DNA from: Celeribacter arenosi | GTDB lineage: Bacteria; Pseudomonadota; Alphaproteobacteria; Rhodobacterales; Rhodobacteraceae | Direction: 5' to 3' | DNA: 64,000 bases | NCBI RefSeq assembly: GCF_039539485.1 | Contig: NZ_BAABDF010000001.1 | Span: 62,001 to 126,000 of the forward strand | In this document: positions 53,540 through 61,096 of the stretch, one piece after another | Layout of the letters: each line of letters begins with the position of its first letter | Numbering within the stretch: the stretch's first letter is position 1 | Notes under the pieces: model-generated | The model's input: only the letters and a program-made list of their open reading frames with translations | Database searches by the model: none | What the model was told of the DNA's origin: nothing | Translations under genes and position numbers: made by a program

Positions 53540-53803
53540 TTGCACGGGCCTGTTGGATAGGGTTTTGGGGTAGATCGTTTTTTCTATCAGCTATGGGGCG
53601 CTCTGTCTTTGCGGCGCGTTGTCGCGAGGGGGATGGGGGCGCGCGTTTTGGCCTGTGTTTGATCCTGCGATTGATCCTGCGTTTTACGGGCGGTGAAATT
53701 ATTTGCGACGGAAAGCGCGGGCTGGTGCGTTTGTACAGTATCGAAGACGCGACAGGCACGACAAAACGGCGCGTCGCAAGTTACTGTTTAAAAGGAAAAT
53801 AAC

Positions 53804-54340
53804 ATGAAACGTACTACAGTTGTAACTTCTCTCATTCTTGTGGCTGTTCTGGGTGGCGCCATGGGCGCTGCTGCGGCGGGTCGCGGGATGAATGATGACC
53901 GTGGCGGCCGTTTTGGTCCCTCCGGTTTTGATTTCGCCGCAGTCGATACCGACAGCGACGGCAAGGTGACGGTGGAAGAACTCGACGCCTATAAGGCGGC
54001 ACAGTTTGCCCTGATCGACACCGATGGCAACGGCACGGTTTCGGCCGAAGAGTTGATCGCCCATCGTGACAGCCAGCGTTCGACGCGCGCGCAGGAGCGG
54101 GCCACCAAGATGATCGAAGCCCGTGACACCGATGGCGATGGCGTTCTCTCGGCAGAGGAATTGGCGGCCACGCCGCAGCCGAAGTCGATGTTCGAGCGGT
54201 TGGACCGTGATGGCGACGGCGCCGTTTCCGAAGACGAGATGGCAGATGCCGGCAAAGGCATGCGTGACCGTGGTGACCGTGGTGACCGTGGTGAGCGCGG
54301 TGAACGTGGTGAGCGCGGCGAAGGTCGCCGTCACAACTAA
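53804..54340 (+). CDS. Secreted EF-hand calcium-binding protein with a charged Gly-Arg-Asp tail
   Basis: The 178-residue product has a signal peptide (MKRTTVVTSLILVAVLGGAMGAAAA) and four EF-hand loops: DTDSDGKVTVEE, DTDGNGTVSAEE, DTDGDGVLSAEE and DRDGDGAVSEDE. All have the Dx[DN]xDG pattern needed for calcium. The end is a repeat of the three-residue unit RGD/RGE (about 54264-54330). It probably senses or stores calcium in the periplasm. It opens a cluster with an ECF sigma factor, a membrane protein and a CpxP-like protein. Confidence 0.9.
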   Translation: MKRTTVVTSLILVAVLGGAMGAAAAGRGMNDDRGGRFGPSGFDFAAVDTDSDGKVTVEELDAYKAAQFALIDTDGNGTVSAEELIAHRDSQRSTRAQERATKMIEARDTDGDGVLSAEELAATPQPKSMFERLDRDGDGAVSEDEMADAGKGMRDRGDRGDRGERGERGERGEGRRHN

Positions 54341-54429
54341 GTGAGGCCACGTGCATTGGACGGGCGGGGAAAAATTCCCGCCCGGACAGGATGGACGCTC
54401 TGGACGCCTCGGGATAGTCATTGCCGGTG

Positions 54430-55020
54430 ATGGACATGCCCTACGACGCCCTTTTGGATACTTCGGACGAAGCGTTGCTCGTTGCTTTTGGCAATGGCGA
54501 TGCGTCGGCGGCGCGGGCTTTGACGGTCCGTTTGACGCCGAAGGTTCTGGGTTATGCGACACGCCTGTTGCGTGATCGCGCCGAGGCCGAGGATGTGGCA
54601 CAGGAGGCGATGGTGCGCCTGTGGCGGATCGCGCCGGAGTGGCGTCAGGGCGAGGCGAAGGTGACGACGTGGCTCTATCGCGTGGTGACCAACCTGTGCA
54701 CCGACCGGTTGCGCAAGAAGCGCGGCAAGGGCATCGACGAGATCCCCGAGCCGGAAGACGGGCGGCCCAGTCAGGATGCGGTTCTGATGCAGGCGGCGCG
54801 GATGGCGGCGTTGGATGCGGCTTTGGCGACTTTGCCGGACCGGCAGCGTGAAGCGGTGGTTTTGCGCCACATCGAGGGGTTGAGCAATCCGCAGATTGCC
54901 GAGGTTCTCGACATAAGCGTGGAAGCGGTCGAAAGTTTGACGGCGCGCGGAAAGCGGAGTTTGGCGGCTGCTTTGAGTGGCCAGAAGGATGAATTGGGGT
55001 TCGAAGATGACAGATCGTGA
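54430..55020 (+). CDS. ECF-type RNA polymerase sigma factor
   Basis: The 196-residue sigma factor has region 2 (about 20-95: EDVAQEAMVRLWRIAPEW, VTTWLYRVVTNLCTDRLRKK) and region 4 (about 125-185: LATLPDRQREAVVLRHIEGLS, IAEVLDISVEAVESLTARGKR). It would direct RNA polymerase to stress or envelope promoters. Its stop overlaps the next gene by 14 bases, the usual place for an anti-sigma factor. Start ATG at 54430 (54436 is also possible). Confidence 0.93.
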   Translation: MDMPYDALLDTSDEALLVAFGNGDASAARALTVRLTPKVLGYATRLLRDRAEAEDVAQEAMVRLWRIAPEWRQGEAKVTTWLYRVVTNLCTDRLRKKRGKGIDEIPEPEDGRPSQDAVLMQAARMAALDAALATLPDRQREAVVLRHIEGLSNPQIAEVLDISVEAVESLTARGKRSLAAALSGQKDELGFEDDRS

Positions 55021-55390
55021 TGACATGATGCTCGACGACCTCTTTGCGCAGGCGCGTGACGGGGCGCATGGGGCCGATAGTGCGGCGGATATTGCGTTGA
55101 TGGCGCGGATCGTGGCGGATGCGGAGGCCGAGATTGCGGCGCGCACGCCCGTCGTTGAAGTTGCGCGTGGCGGATGGTTGCGCGCGATGGTGCGCTCTGT
55201 TGGCGGCTGGCCAAGCATGGCCGGTCTGGCCACGGCGGGCGTGACGGGATTGGCCATCGGGCTGAGTGCGCCGGCGGCGATCAGCGGTGTGGCTTTGGGC
55301 ACGAGTGCGCAGGCGACGGGTGTCGAGAGTGCGAGTTATGCGCTCGACGATCTGATGCCGAGTTTCTACGATCTGGGGACGGAAGGATAA
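55007..55390 (+). CDS. Small membrane protein, probable anti-sigma factor
   Basis: The 127-residue protein begins inside the sigma gene (14-base overlap). The first 60 residues are soluble and acidic (DDLFAQARDG, DIALMARIVADAEAEI). A hydrophobic segment follows (MAGLATAGVTGLAIGLSAP, about 73-95). The C-terminus (YALDDLMPSFYDLG) is short and acidic. No zinc-binding HxxxCxxC motif is present. The soluble N-terminus plus one membrane segment after an ECF sigma gene fits an anti-sigma factor, though the membrane segment is marginal. Relatives are often mislabelled as dihydroorotate dehydrogenase. Confidence 0.68.
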   Translation: MTDRDDMMLDDLFAQARDGAHGADSAADIALMARIVADAEAEIAARTPVVEVARGGWLRAMVRSVGGWPSMAGLATAGVTGLAIGLSAPAAISGVALGTSAQATGVESASYALDDLMPSFYDLGTEG

Positions 55391-55393
55391 GCG

Positions 55394-55921
55394 ATGAGCC
55401 AATCGGACGGTCAAAAACCAAAGGCGCGGTTCCATTGGGCCCGCGTCGTTCTGGTGGTGTCACTGGCGGCGAACCTCGCGGTGGTGGGGTTGGTTGCGGG
55501 TGTGGCGCTGCGTGCGGATTCGTGGGTTGATCGCTCGCGCTCTCTTCAGGTGCGCGATGTGGGGTTTGGGCCCTATGTCGGTGCGATGGAGGGCGAGGAC
55601 CGGCGTGCTTTGGGGCGCGAATTTTTCCGTGAGGCGGGCGGTGCGCGTGAGGCGCGGGCCCGTGCGCAGGGTCAGTTCGAAGAGTTGATGGTGGCGCTTC
55701 GCCAGGAGCCGTTCGATGCGGCGCGGGTGGAGGCGCTTTTGTTGTCCCAGCAGGAGCGGTTGGCCGAGGGTCAGCGCATTGGCACGCGGCTCTTGGTGGC
55801 GCAATTGGCGCAGATGGAGAGCGATGAGCGGTTGGAATATGCCGACCGGCTCGACAAGATTTTGACCCGTCCGCCGCGCGGTGACAAAGGCGACCGTGGT
55901 GACGGGACGCGCCGCGACTGA
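55394..55921 (+). CDS. CpxP/ZraP-like periplasmic heavy-metal-sensor protein
   Basis: A 175-residue protein with an N-terminal membrane anchor (VVLVVSLAANLAVVGLVAGVAL). A long helical periplasmic part follows: REFFREAGGAREARARAQGQ, LMVALRQEPFDAARVEALLL and RLLVAQLAQMESDERLEYAD. The Arg/Gln/Glu-rich helix pair fits the CpxP/Spy/ZraP (periplasmic heavy-metal sensor) group. The tail RGDKGDRGDGTRRD echoes the tail of the EF-hand protein. Four bases after the previous gene, so part of the same operon. Confidence 0.82.
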   Translation: MSQSDGQKPKARFHWARVVLVVSLAANLAVVGLVAGVALRADSWVDRSRSLQVRDVGFGPYVGAMEGEDRRALGREFFREAGGAREARARAQGQFEELMVALRQEPFDAARVEALLLSQQERLAEGQRIGTRLLVAQLAQMESDERLEYADRLDKILTRPPRGDKGDRGDGTRRD

Positions 55922-55939
55922 GGCGATTGGTGCGTGGTT

Positions 55940-57328
55940 TCAGGCCGCGTGTGAGCCCAGCGTGACGAGGTTTCGCCCCTCGGCCTTTGAGTCATAGAGC
56001 GCGCGGTCGGCGATATCGATGAGCGCGTCGAGCGGGGCCACGGGTGCGCCGTCCACGCCGCCGCCCATGGTCATTCCGATAGAGACGGAGACGCAGATCG
56101 GGTCGCCGTTCGGGGCCTCGGCGGCCACTTCGTCACAAATCGCTTCGCGCAGGCGTTCGGCGCAGGCGCGGGCCTCCACCAGTGAGGTGGCGGGCAGGCA
56201 GACCAGAAATTCCTCCCCCCCGAAACGTGCGATCAGATCCATGCCCCGCAGGTTGGCGCGCAGGCGTTTGGCCACGGTCACGAGCACCGCGTCGCCGGTG
56301 GCGTGGCCGTAGGTGTCGTTGACGGCTTTGAACCGGTCGATGTCGATCAGCATCAGCGCGAAGGGGGTGTTGTTCGTGGTCGCCTCGGCGGCGATTTTTT
56401 CAACGTGGGGCAGGGCATAGCGGCGGTTGTAGAGGCCTGTGAGGCTATCGATGGCGGCGAGTTTCAGGCCCACCTCCATCGTGTCGCGCAGGCGATCGGC
56501 CTCCTGTTTGCGCCGCATCTGGGTGCGCAGGCGCAGGGCGAGTTCTTCGGGATCCGAGCCGCGGGTGATGATGTCGTTGGCGCCCAGATCGAGCGCCATA
56601 TGCGCCTCTCTGCGTTCATTGGCGTCATGGACCACGACGATGCCCGCATGGCGGGTGCCGGCGCGCGAACGCAGGTCGGCGACGCGGCGCAGGCCGTCGG
56701 AGGTGGCGTTATGGCTCGCCGAGATGACGTAGAGGTCGGCGATCTGGTCCTGCGAGATCGCCTCCAGCAATGTCTGGGCGGGTTGGACGATGATTTCATG
56801 GCCCACGAGACCTTTGAGGCCCGCGCGCCAGCTACGCGCCTCTTCGATGGTGGAGCCGACGAGGGCGATTTTACCGCAGGCCTCGAAGAGGGCGGGCGCT
56901 TCGGCAAAGCCGAGGGCGGTGGCGGTTTCCTGACGGCGGCGCAATTCGTCCGATGTGGCCGAGGCGCGCATCAGGGCGCGCACCCGCGCGGTCAGGGTCA
57001 GCTCGTCGAGCGGTTTGGTGAGGAATTCGTCCGCGCCCGCTTTGAGGGCGGCGATTTTGGCCTCTGTATCGCCCTGAAGCGTGATGATCGCGACGGGGAT
57101 ATGGGCGGTTTGGGGGTCATCTTTGAGGGCGCGACAGGTCTCGAACGCGGTCATGTCGCCGAGGTCGAGGTCCATCAGGATGAGGTTGGGGCGTTCGCGG
57201 CGCGCGATTTCGAGGGTGCGCGCACCGGTGTCGCATTGCAGCACGCTATAATAGGCGGAGGACAGTTTGACCTTCAGAATGATTCTGTTGGTGGGGACTT
57301 TGTCCGCTATGAGTATGCTGCCCGCCAT
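55940..57328 (-). CDS. PleD-like response regulator diguanylate cyclase (REC-REC-GGDEF)
   Basis: The 462-residue protein has a receiver (about 3-120) whose phospho-acceptor Asp lies in ILMDLDLGDM, with LTKPLDEL carrying the conserved Lys. A second, degenerate receiver (about 150-265) lacks an acceptor Asp. The GGDEF domain (about 290-455) reads RFGGEEFLVCLP with an I-site RxxD (RGMD) just before. It makes cyclic di-GMP when phosphorylated. The acidic pair of the first receiver is reduced to one Asp (IADKVPTNR). Start at 57328. Confidence 0.93.
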   Translation of the reverse strand: MAGSILIADKVPTNRIILKVKLSSAYYSVLQCDTGARTLEIARRERPNLILMDLDLGDMTAFETCRALKDDPQTAHIPVAIITLQGDTEAKIAALKAGADEFLTKPLDELTLTARVRALMRASATSDELRRRQETATALGFAEAPALFEACGKIALVGSTIEEARSWRAGLKGLVGHEIIVQPAQTLLEAISQDQIADLYVISASHNATSDGLRRVADLRSRAGTRHAGIVVVHDANERREAHMALDLGANDIITRGSDPEELALRLRTQMRRKQEADRLRDTMEVGLKLAAIDSLTGLYNRRYALPHVEKIAAEATTNNTPFALMLIDIDRFKAVNDTYGHATGDAVLVTVAKRLRANLRGMDLIARFGGEEFLVCLPATSLVEARACAERLREAICDEVAAEAPNGDPICVSVSIGMTMGGGVDGAPVAPLDALIDIADRALYDSKAEGRNLVTLGSHAA

Positions 57329-57466
57329 TTCTGCGCACATGGCTCCTTGTTCGATCCTGATCCTGTCGGATGGGTGACAGGTGTTAATGCACCGGTCGCT
57401 TGTCCTTGGAGGTTTAGGGTGGCAATGGTTAAGAAAGTGTTTCGTGCCATGGGGAGAACCAAAGAA

Positions 57467-57745
57467 ATGCAGCAGGATTCTGCCGAAACTGTCGGGTTGA
57501 AAGTGCTCGCCTGGTTGGCCGCGAATGAAGAGCTTTTTCCGGTTTTTCTAGGGTCTTCAGGTATTTCGGGTGCGGAGTTGATGTCGCGTGCGGGGGATAC
57601 AGAGGTGCTGAGTGCTGTTCTCGATTTTGTGACAATGGATGATGCGTGGGTGATGGCCTGTGCGCAGGAAACAGGGTTAACGCAGGACGCGCCGATGCGG
57701 GCGCGCGCGGCCCTTCCGGGTGGGGCGCAGATCAATTGGACATGA
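57467..57745 (+). CDS. DUF3572 protein
   Basis: A 92-residue alphaproteobacterial protein: SAETVGLKVLAWLAANEELFPVFLGSSG, SAVLDFVTMDDAWVMACAQETG. I use the ATG at 57467 (GGGGAG ten bases before); in-frame starts at 57425 and 57449 lie on the far side of that site. It is helical, cytoplasmic and of unknown function. Its stop overlaps the next ATG (ATGA), coupling it to the HAD phosphatase. Confidence 0.85.
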   Translation: MQQDSAETVGLKVLAWLAANEELFPVFLGSSGISGAELMSRAGDTEVLSAVLDFVTMDDAWVMACAQETGLTQDAPMRARAALPGGAQINWT

Positions 57746-58440
57746 GCACGCCGGTTGAGGCCATTCTGTTCGACAAGGACGGCACGCTTTTCGATTTTCA
57801 AAAGACATGGGCGGCGTGGGTGCGCGATCTGATCGACCAGTTTGCCGATGGCGACGCGCAGGTGCGGGCCGCGCTTTGTGGGGTCATGGGGTTTGATTAC
57901 GGCGCGGTCGCCTTTCTGCCCGACAGTCCGGTGATCGCGGGGACGGCGGGCGAGCAGGTGGCGTTGATCCGCTCTGTGGTGCCGCATTTGAGCGAGGCGC
58001 AGATACGGGCGATCAGCCGCGCGGCGATGGGGGCTTTGGTGCCGGTGGTTGTGGGGGATCTGGCGGGGTTGCTGGCGCGGCTTGCTGCGCGGGGGGTGCG
58101 GTTCGCTGTGGTGACCAATGACGGCGAGGATGAAGCGCGCCGCCAGATTGCCGATCAGGGGTTGGAGGCGGTTTTCGATGTGATCATCGGCTATGATAGC
58201 GGGTGGGGGGGAAAGCCTGCGCCCGAGGGCTGTCTGGCGGCGGCGCGCGCATTGGGGGTGGATCCGCGGGCCTGCGTGATGGTGGGCGATAGCACCCATG
58301 ATCTGGACGCGGGGCGCGCGGCGGGGATGCGCACGGTGGCGGTTCTGACAGGCGTTGCGGGGCGCGCGGATCTGGCGCCCTATGCCGATGTCGTTCTGGA
58401 CGATATCCACGGTTTGGCGGGGCTGCTCGGGGTGGCCTAG
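57742..58440 (+). CDS. HAD-family phosphatase (phosphoglycolate-phosphatase-like)
   Basis: A 232-residue HAD hydrolase: ILFDKDGTLFDFQKTWAAW (nucleophile Asp, motif I), VVTNDGEDEARRQI (motif II), GGKPAPEGCLAAARAL (motif III Lys) and CVMVGDSTHDLDAGRAAGM (motif IV). Gph-like enzymes remove 2-phosphoglycolate, though many HADs act on other sugars. Its ATG overlaps the DUF3572 stop. It is the last gene before the H-NOX pair. Confidence 0.88.
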   Translation: MSTPVEAILFDKDGTLFDFQKTWAAWVRDLIDQFADGDAQVRAALCGVMGFDYGAVAFLPDSPVIAGTAGEQVALIRSVVPHLSEAQIRAISRAAMGALVPVVVGDLAGLLARLAARGVRFAVVTNDGEDEARRQIADQGLEAVFDVIIGYDSGWGGKPAPEGCLAAARALGVDPRACVMVGDSTHDLDAGRAAGMRTVAVLTGVAGRADLAPYADVVLDDIHGLAGLLGVA

Positions 58441-58468
58441 GGGGCGTCGGGGGTGGCCGTTTCGCCGG

Positions 58469-58499
58469 TGTCATTCGGCGTTGTCATTCGGCGTTGTCA
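58469..58499 (+). repeat. Short tandem repeat upstream of the H-NOX gene
   Basis: The 13-bp unit TGTCATTCGGCGT occurs twice in direct succession (58469-58481, 58482-58494) followed by a partial TGTCA. It lies between the HAD stop and the H-NOX-like start. Confidence 0.8.
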
Positions 58500-58514
58500 A
58501 ATTTTTAACTGAGC

Positions 58515-58532
58515 GCGCGTAAACGTTTCACG
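58515..58532. promoter_or_regulatory. AAACGTTT dyad before the H-NOX gene
   Basis: GCGCGTAAACGTTTCACG contains a perfect AAACGTTT core (58521-58528). Its left part GCGCGTAAA also occurs in the LacI operator at 62210-62218. It lies 27 bp upstream of the start codon and may be a regulator site; no protein can be named. Confidence 0.35.
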
Positions 58533-58558
58533 TGGACGAGTGAAAGGGCGTGCCTGCT

Positions 58559-59152
58559 ATGCACGGAATGATTAACCGCGCTATCCAATGCTTTCTGCGA
58601 GATACCTATGGTCCGCAGGTCTGGCATGATATTGGACAGGGTGCGGGGCTCGGCTTTGAGAATTTTGAAGCGATGCTGAGCTATCCCAATCAAATGACCT
58701 TGGATGTGCTGGCGTCATCTGCGCGCCGGTTGGATAAGCCGGTTGAGTCCATCCTCGAAGATATTGGCACCTATATGGTGTCTCACCCGAACGTCGAGGC
58801 GATCCGCCGGTTGTTGCGTTTCGGGGGCGAGAATTTTACCGAATTCCTTTATTCACTGAACGAGCTGGAGGGGCGCGCGAGATTGGCGTTGCCCGAGCTC
58901 GAGATGCCCAAGATGACAGTGGGGCAGAGCGACAACGGGACCTATGAGTTGACCGTTTCGATTTCTTTGCCGGGATTTGGCTATGCGATGTTGGGCGTGA
59001 TCCGCGCGATGGCGGATGACTATGGCACTCTTGTGCTGCTCGACCATCAGGGATGGACGGATTCGGGGGATGAAGTGATCATTGTCAACATTCTGGAGTC
59101 CGCCTTTGCGGAGGGGCGCCATTTCGATTTGTCGGCGGGGGTTGTGCAATGA
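58559..59152 (+). CDS. H-NOX-like (HNOB) protein lacking the heme ligand
   Basis: The 197-residue protein aligns by eye with H-NOX heme-NO/O2 sensors: MHGMINRAIQCFLRDTYG start, a WHDIGQGAG segment, FTEFLYSLNELEGRARLALPE and GYAMLGVIRAMADDYG. In T. tengcongensis H-NOX the ligand His sits in DEVHLQL; here the same place is Glu104 (NELEGRA). The YxSxR heme-carboxylate motif is replaced near residues 134-138 (SISLP). It probably does not bind heme in the usual way. Its stop overlaps the cyclase start (ATGA), so the two work together. Confidence 0.82.
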   Translation: MHGMINRAIQCFLRDTYGPQVWHDIGQGAGLGFENFEAMLSYPNQMTLDVLASSARRLDKPVESILEDIGTYMVSHPNVEAIRRLLRFGGENFTEFLYSLNELEGRARLALPELEMPKMTVGQSDNGTYELTVSISLPGFGYAMLGVIRAMADDYGTLVLLDHQGWTDSGDEVIIVNILESAFAEGRHFDLSAGVVQ

Positions 59153-60193
59153 ATTTCCCCCTGGCTTCCGGTCTAAAGATAGAGCCGCGCGCGATTGATA
59201 CGGCTGCACTGGATGTGTTGATGCCGATGCATTTGGTGATTGATTCCGCCGGGTTGATCCGGCGGGTCGGGCCGACGCTTTTGAAGCTGCGCGAGAAGGA
59301 CGGCATTGTTGGCAGGCCGGTGAACGAGGTCTTTAGCATTATCGATAACGGGCGCGGGGCCGGCGATGGTGCGGTGATCACGGGGACCAAGCTCTACGTT
59401 AGTTTTCGCGGCGGTGTTGCGACGCCATTCAAAGGGGTTGCGGTCGAGATTGCGGGGACGGGGGAGACGTTGATGAACCTGTCGTTCGGGATTTCTCTGG
59501 TCTCGGCGGTGTCGGATTATCGTCTGACGGCGGGTGATTTTGCCCATACCGATCTGGCGATCGAGCTATTGTACCTGGTGGAATCCAACGCGGCGGTGAT
59601 GGAGGAGACCAAACAGCTCAACCAGCGTTTGCAGGGGGCCAAGGTTGCGGCGGAAGAGCAGGCCTTTACCGATACGTTGACCGGATTGAAGAACCGGCGT
59701 GCGATGGATCAGGTGGTGTCGCGGATGATCCATCAGAAGACGTCGTTTGCGTTGATGCATCTCGATCTGGATTACTTCAAAAGCGTCAATGACACCTACG
59801 GCCATGCGGCGGGGGATCTGGTGTTGGAATATGTCGCGCGCGTGCTTTTNNNNNNNNNNNNNNNNNNNNNNNNNNNNNNNNNNNNNNNNNNNNNNNNNNN
59901 NNNNNNNNNNNNNNNNNNNNGTGGATCACGAGCGTCTGATGTTGATCGGGGCGCGCATTATCGAGCGTCTGGAAGAGCCTGTGCCCTATGGCGATGGCGT
60001 GTGCAAGATTTCGGGGTCGATCGGGATCACCACCACGGACATGTATGATGCGGTGGATATTGACCGGATGATTTCCGACGCGGATTTGGCGCTTTATGCG
60101 TCCAAACATGACGGGCGGGCGACGGCGACGGTGTTTGACCGCAAACGCCACGACGGTCAGGTCGGTGACTTTGACGGTGCGCTGAGGGCGTAG
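59149..60193 (+). CDS. HNOBA-GGDEF diguanylate cyclase, interrupted by an assembly gap
   Basis: The start overlaps the H-NOX-like gene. The N-terminus (about 20-130; MPMHLVIDSAGLIRRVGPTL, GRPVNEVFSII) resembles the HNOBA/PAS-like domain that partners with H-NOX. A coiled coil follows (ETKQLNQRLQGAKVAAEEQ), then the GGDEF domain starts at LTGLKNRRAM with HLDLDYFKSVNDTYGHAAGD. The GGDEF signature itself falls in the run of 71 Ns. Frames before and after the gap differ by one base, so the true gap length must be 1 modulo 3 (for instance 73 or 76). The end (KISGSIGITTTDMYDA, DLALYASKHDGRA) is typical. It makes cyclic di-GMP. Confidence 0.88.
59850..59920. other. Run of 71 undetermined bases
   Basis: Bases 59850-59920 are N. 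They lie inside the GGDEF domain of the cyclase and hide the active-site signature. The reading frame shifts by one across the run, so the placeholder length is not the true length. Confidence 1.
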
Positions 60194-60263
60194 GGACCTG
60201 AGGCGCCGTGTCGCGATTGGCGCGGTGCGGGGCAGGGGTGAGGCGGCTGGCGGTATGTAGGCG

Positions 60264-60307
60264 GTGCGTTGACGGTACGTCGGCTGTGCGTTGTCGGTGT
60301 GTCGGTT
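60264..60307 (+). repeat. Degenerate 22-bp tandem repeat
   Basis: GTGCGTTGACGGTACGTCGG (60264 onward, unit of 22) is followed directly by GTGCGTTGTCGGTGTGTCGG (60286 onward); 18 of 22 positions agree. It lies at the left end of the G-rich block. Confidence 0.7.
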
Positions 60308-60455
60308 GCGGGCGCAGACTTCAGAAAATTGAGATTGGTCCGATGTTGTTCGGTGGCCACGCGCAGGTTGGGCGCGGGGTTTTTTGGTGTGGGGATTTAG
60401 AGGGGGATGGGCGTTGGTGTGAGCGGGAGTTTCTGCGCGTCTGGGCGGGTAAGAG

Positions 60456-60586
60456 GCGCGGGGCAGAAGGTGTGGATTAGGGTGCGAGGGGTTTGAGTGC
60501 GGGTCGGAGGCGCGGGTGCTTGGCGTGGATCGAAGTGCGCGGGGTTTTCGGGCAGGGGATTAGCGCGGGGGAGAAGGTGTGGACTG
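60456..60586 (+). repeat. Separated direct repeat in the G-rich block
   Basis: A 23-bp word at 60456-60478 recurs at 60564-60586 with 21 of 23 identities (shared core AGAAGGTGTGGA). The 108-bp period suggests an old local duplication. Confidence 0.65.
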
Positions 60587-60949
60587 GACTGCGCGGGAAG
60601 TTGGGCGGGCGGATAGGGTGCGCGGGACTTGGCGTCGGGCAGGGTGTGGGTCATGTCGCGGAGGTTTGGCGCGGGTTTTTGGGGGCCGCCGGAATGTATG
60701 GCCAGGGTGTGCGGGTCGAGGTGTTTGGGCGGCGGTGTTTGGGCGTGCGGGCGTGCGAAACGACGCGGGTCATCTCGCGGGTCATCACGGGGGCCTGCGC
60801 GCGTGGTTTTGCGCGATTGGGCGGGCGGTGTTGGGTGGGGTGCGTGGGGGGCGGGTGTGGTTTCGGGCGTGGTTTGCGGTCAGTGGATGGGGCTTTGGGG
60901 CTGTGGAACTCCTTATTTTCGCGGGATTAATGCAAGGATATCATCAGAG

Positions 60950-60957
60950 TTTACGCG
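60950..60957. promoter_or_regulatory. Possible LacI half-site upstream of the lacI-type gene
   Basis: TTTACGCG here is identical to the left eight bases of the perfect operator at 62205-62218, and lies 140 bp upstream of the regulator start. It may indicate autoregulation, but only a half-site is present. Confidence 0.3.
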
Positions 60958-61096
60958 ATGGATTGCCTGAAAGGTCAAAAAAGGTGAAGGTGAGGACAGC
61001 GAGGTAAAGTTTGCGCGCGACAATATTTTGGGCTGCGGGAAAGCGGTTCGGGATTTGGGGCGACGCAGGGCGATCGCAGGGTGGAGGAGGCACAGA

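Larger units (their letters stand above)
60194..61096. other. G-rich non-coding region before the LacI gene
   Basis: About 900 bp without a supported gene. Up to about 60,930 the + strand is extremely rich in G and poor in C: in lines 60421-60480 and 60841-60900 G makes up about 50-57% of the bases and C about 12-15%. ORFs here look like random translations of G-rich sequence. It contains short degenerate repeats (listed apart). The last 160 bp are of ordinary composition and should carry the LacI-gene promoter. Confidence 0.7.

Noticed and set aside
53699..55435. A 578-residue reverse ORF opposite the EF-hand and sigma cluster.
   Set aside because: Arg/Pro/His-rich shadow translation with no recognisable domain; the + strand genes are supported by motifs.
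56303..57424. The first 374 codons of a 480-residue + strand ORF that ends in the DUF3572 gene.
   Set aside because: This part is the antisense of the PleD-like cyclase; only the end from 57467 is a plausible protein.
59149..60193. A true frameshift mutation in the HNOBA-GGDEF gene.
   Set aside because: The change of frame falls exactly across the run of Ns, so a wrong placeholder length explains it without a mutation.
60493..60970. Several 110-145-residue + strand ORFs in the G-rich block.
   Set aside because: They overlap in three frames, have no ribosome sites or family words and reflect lack of stop codons in G-rich sequence.
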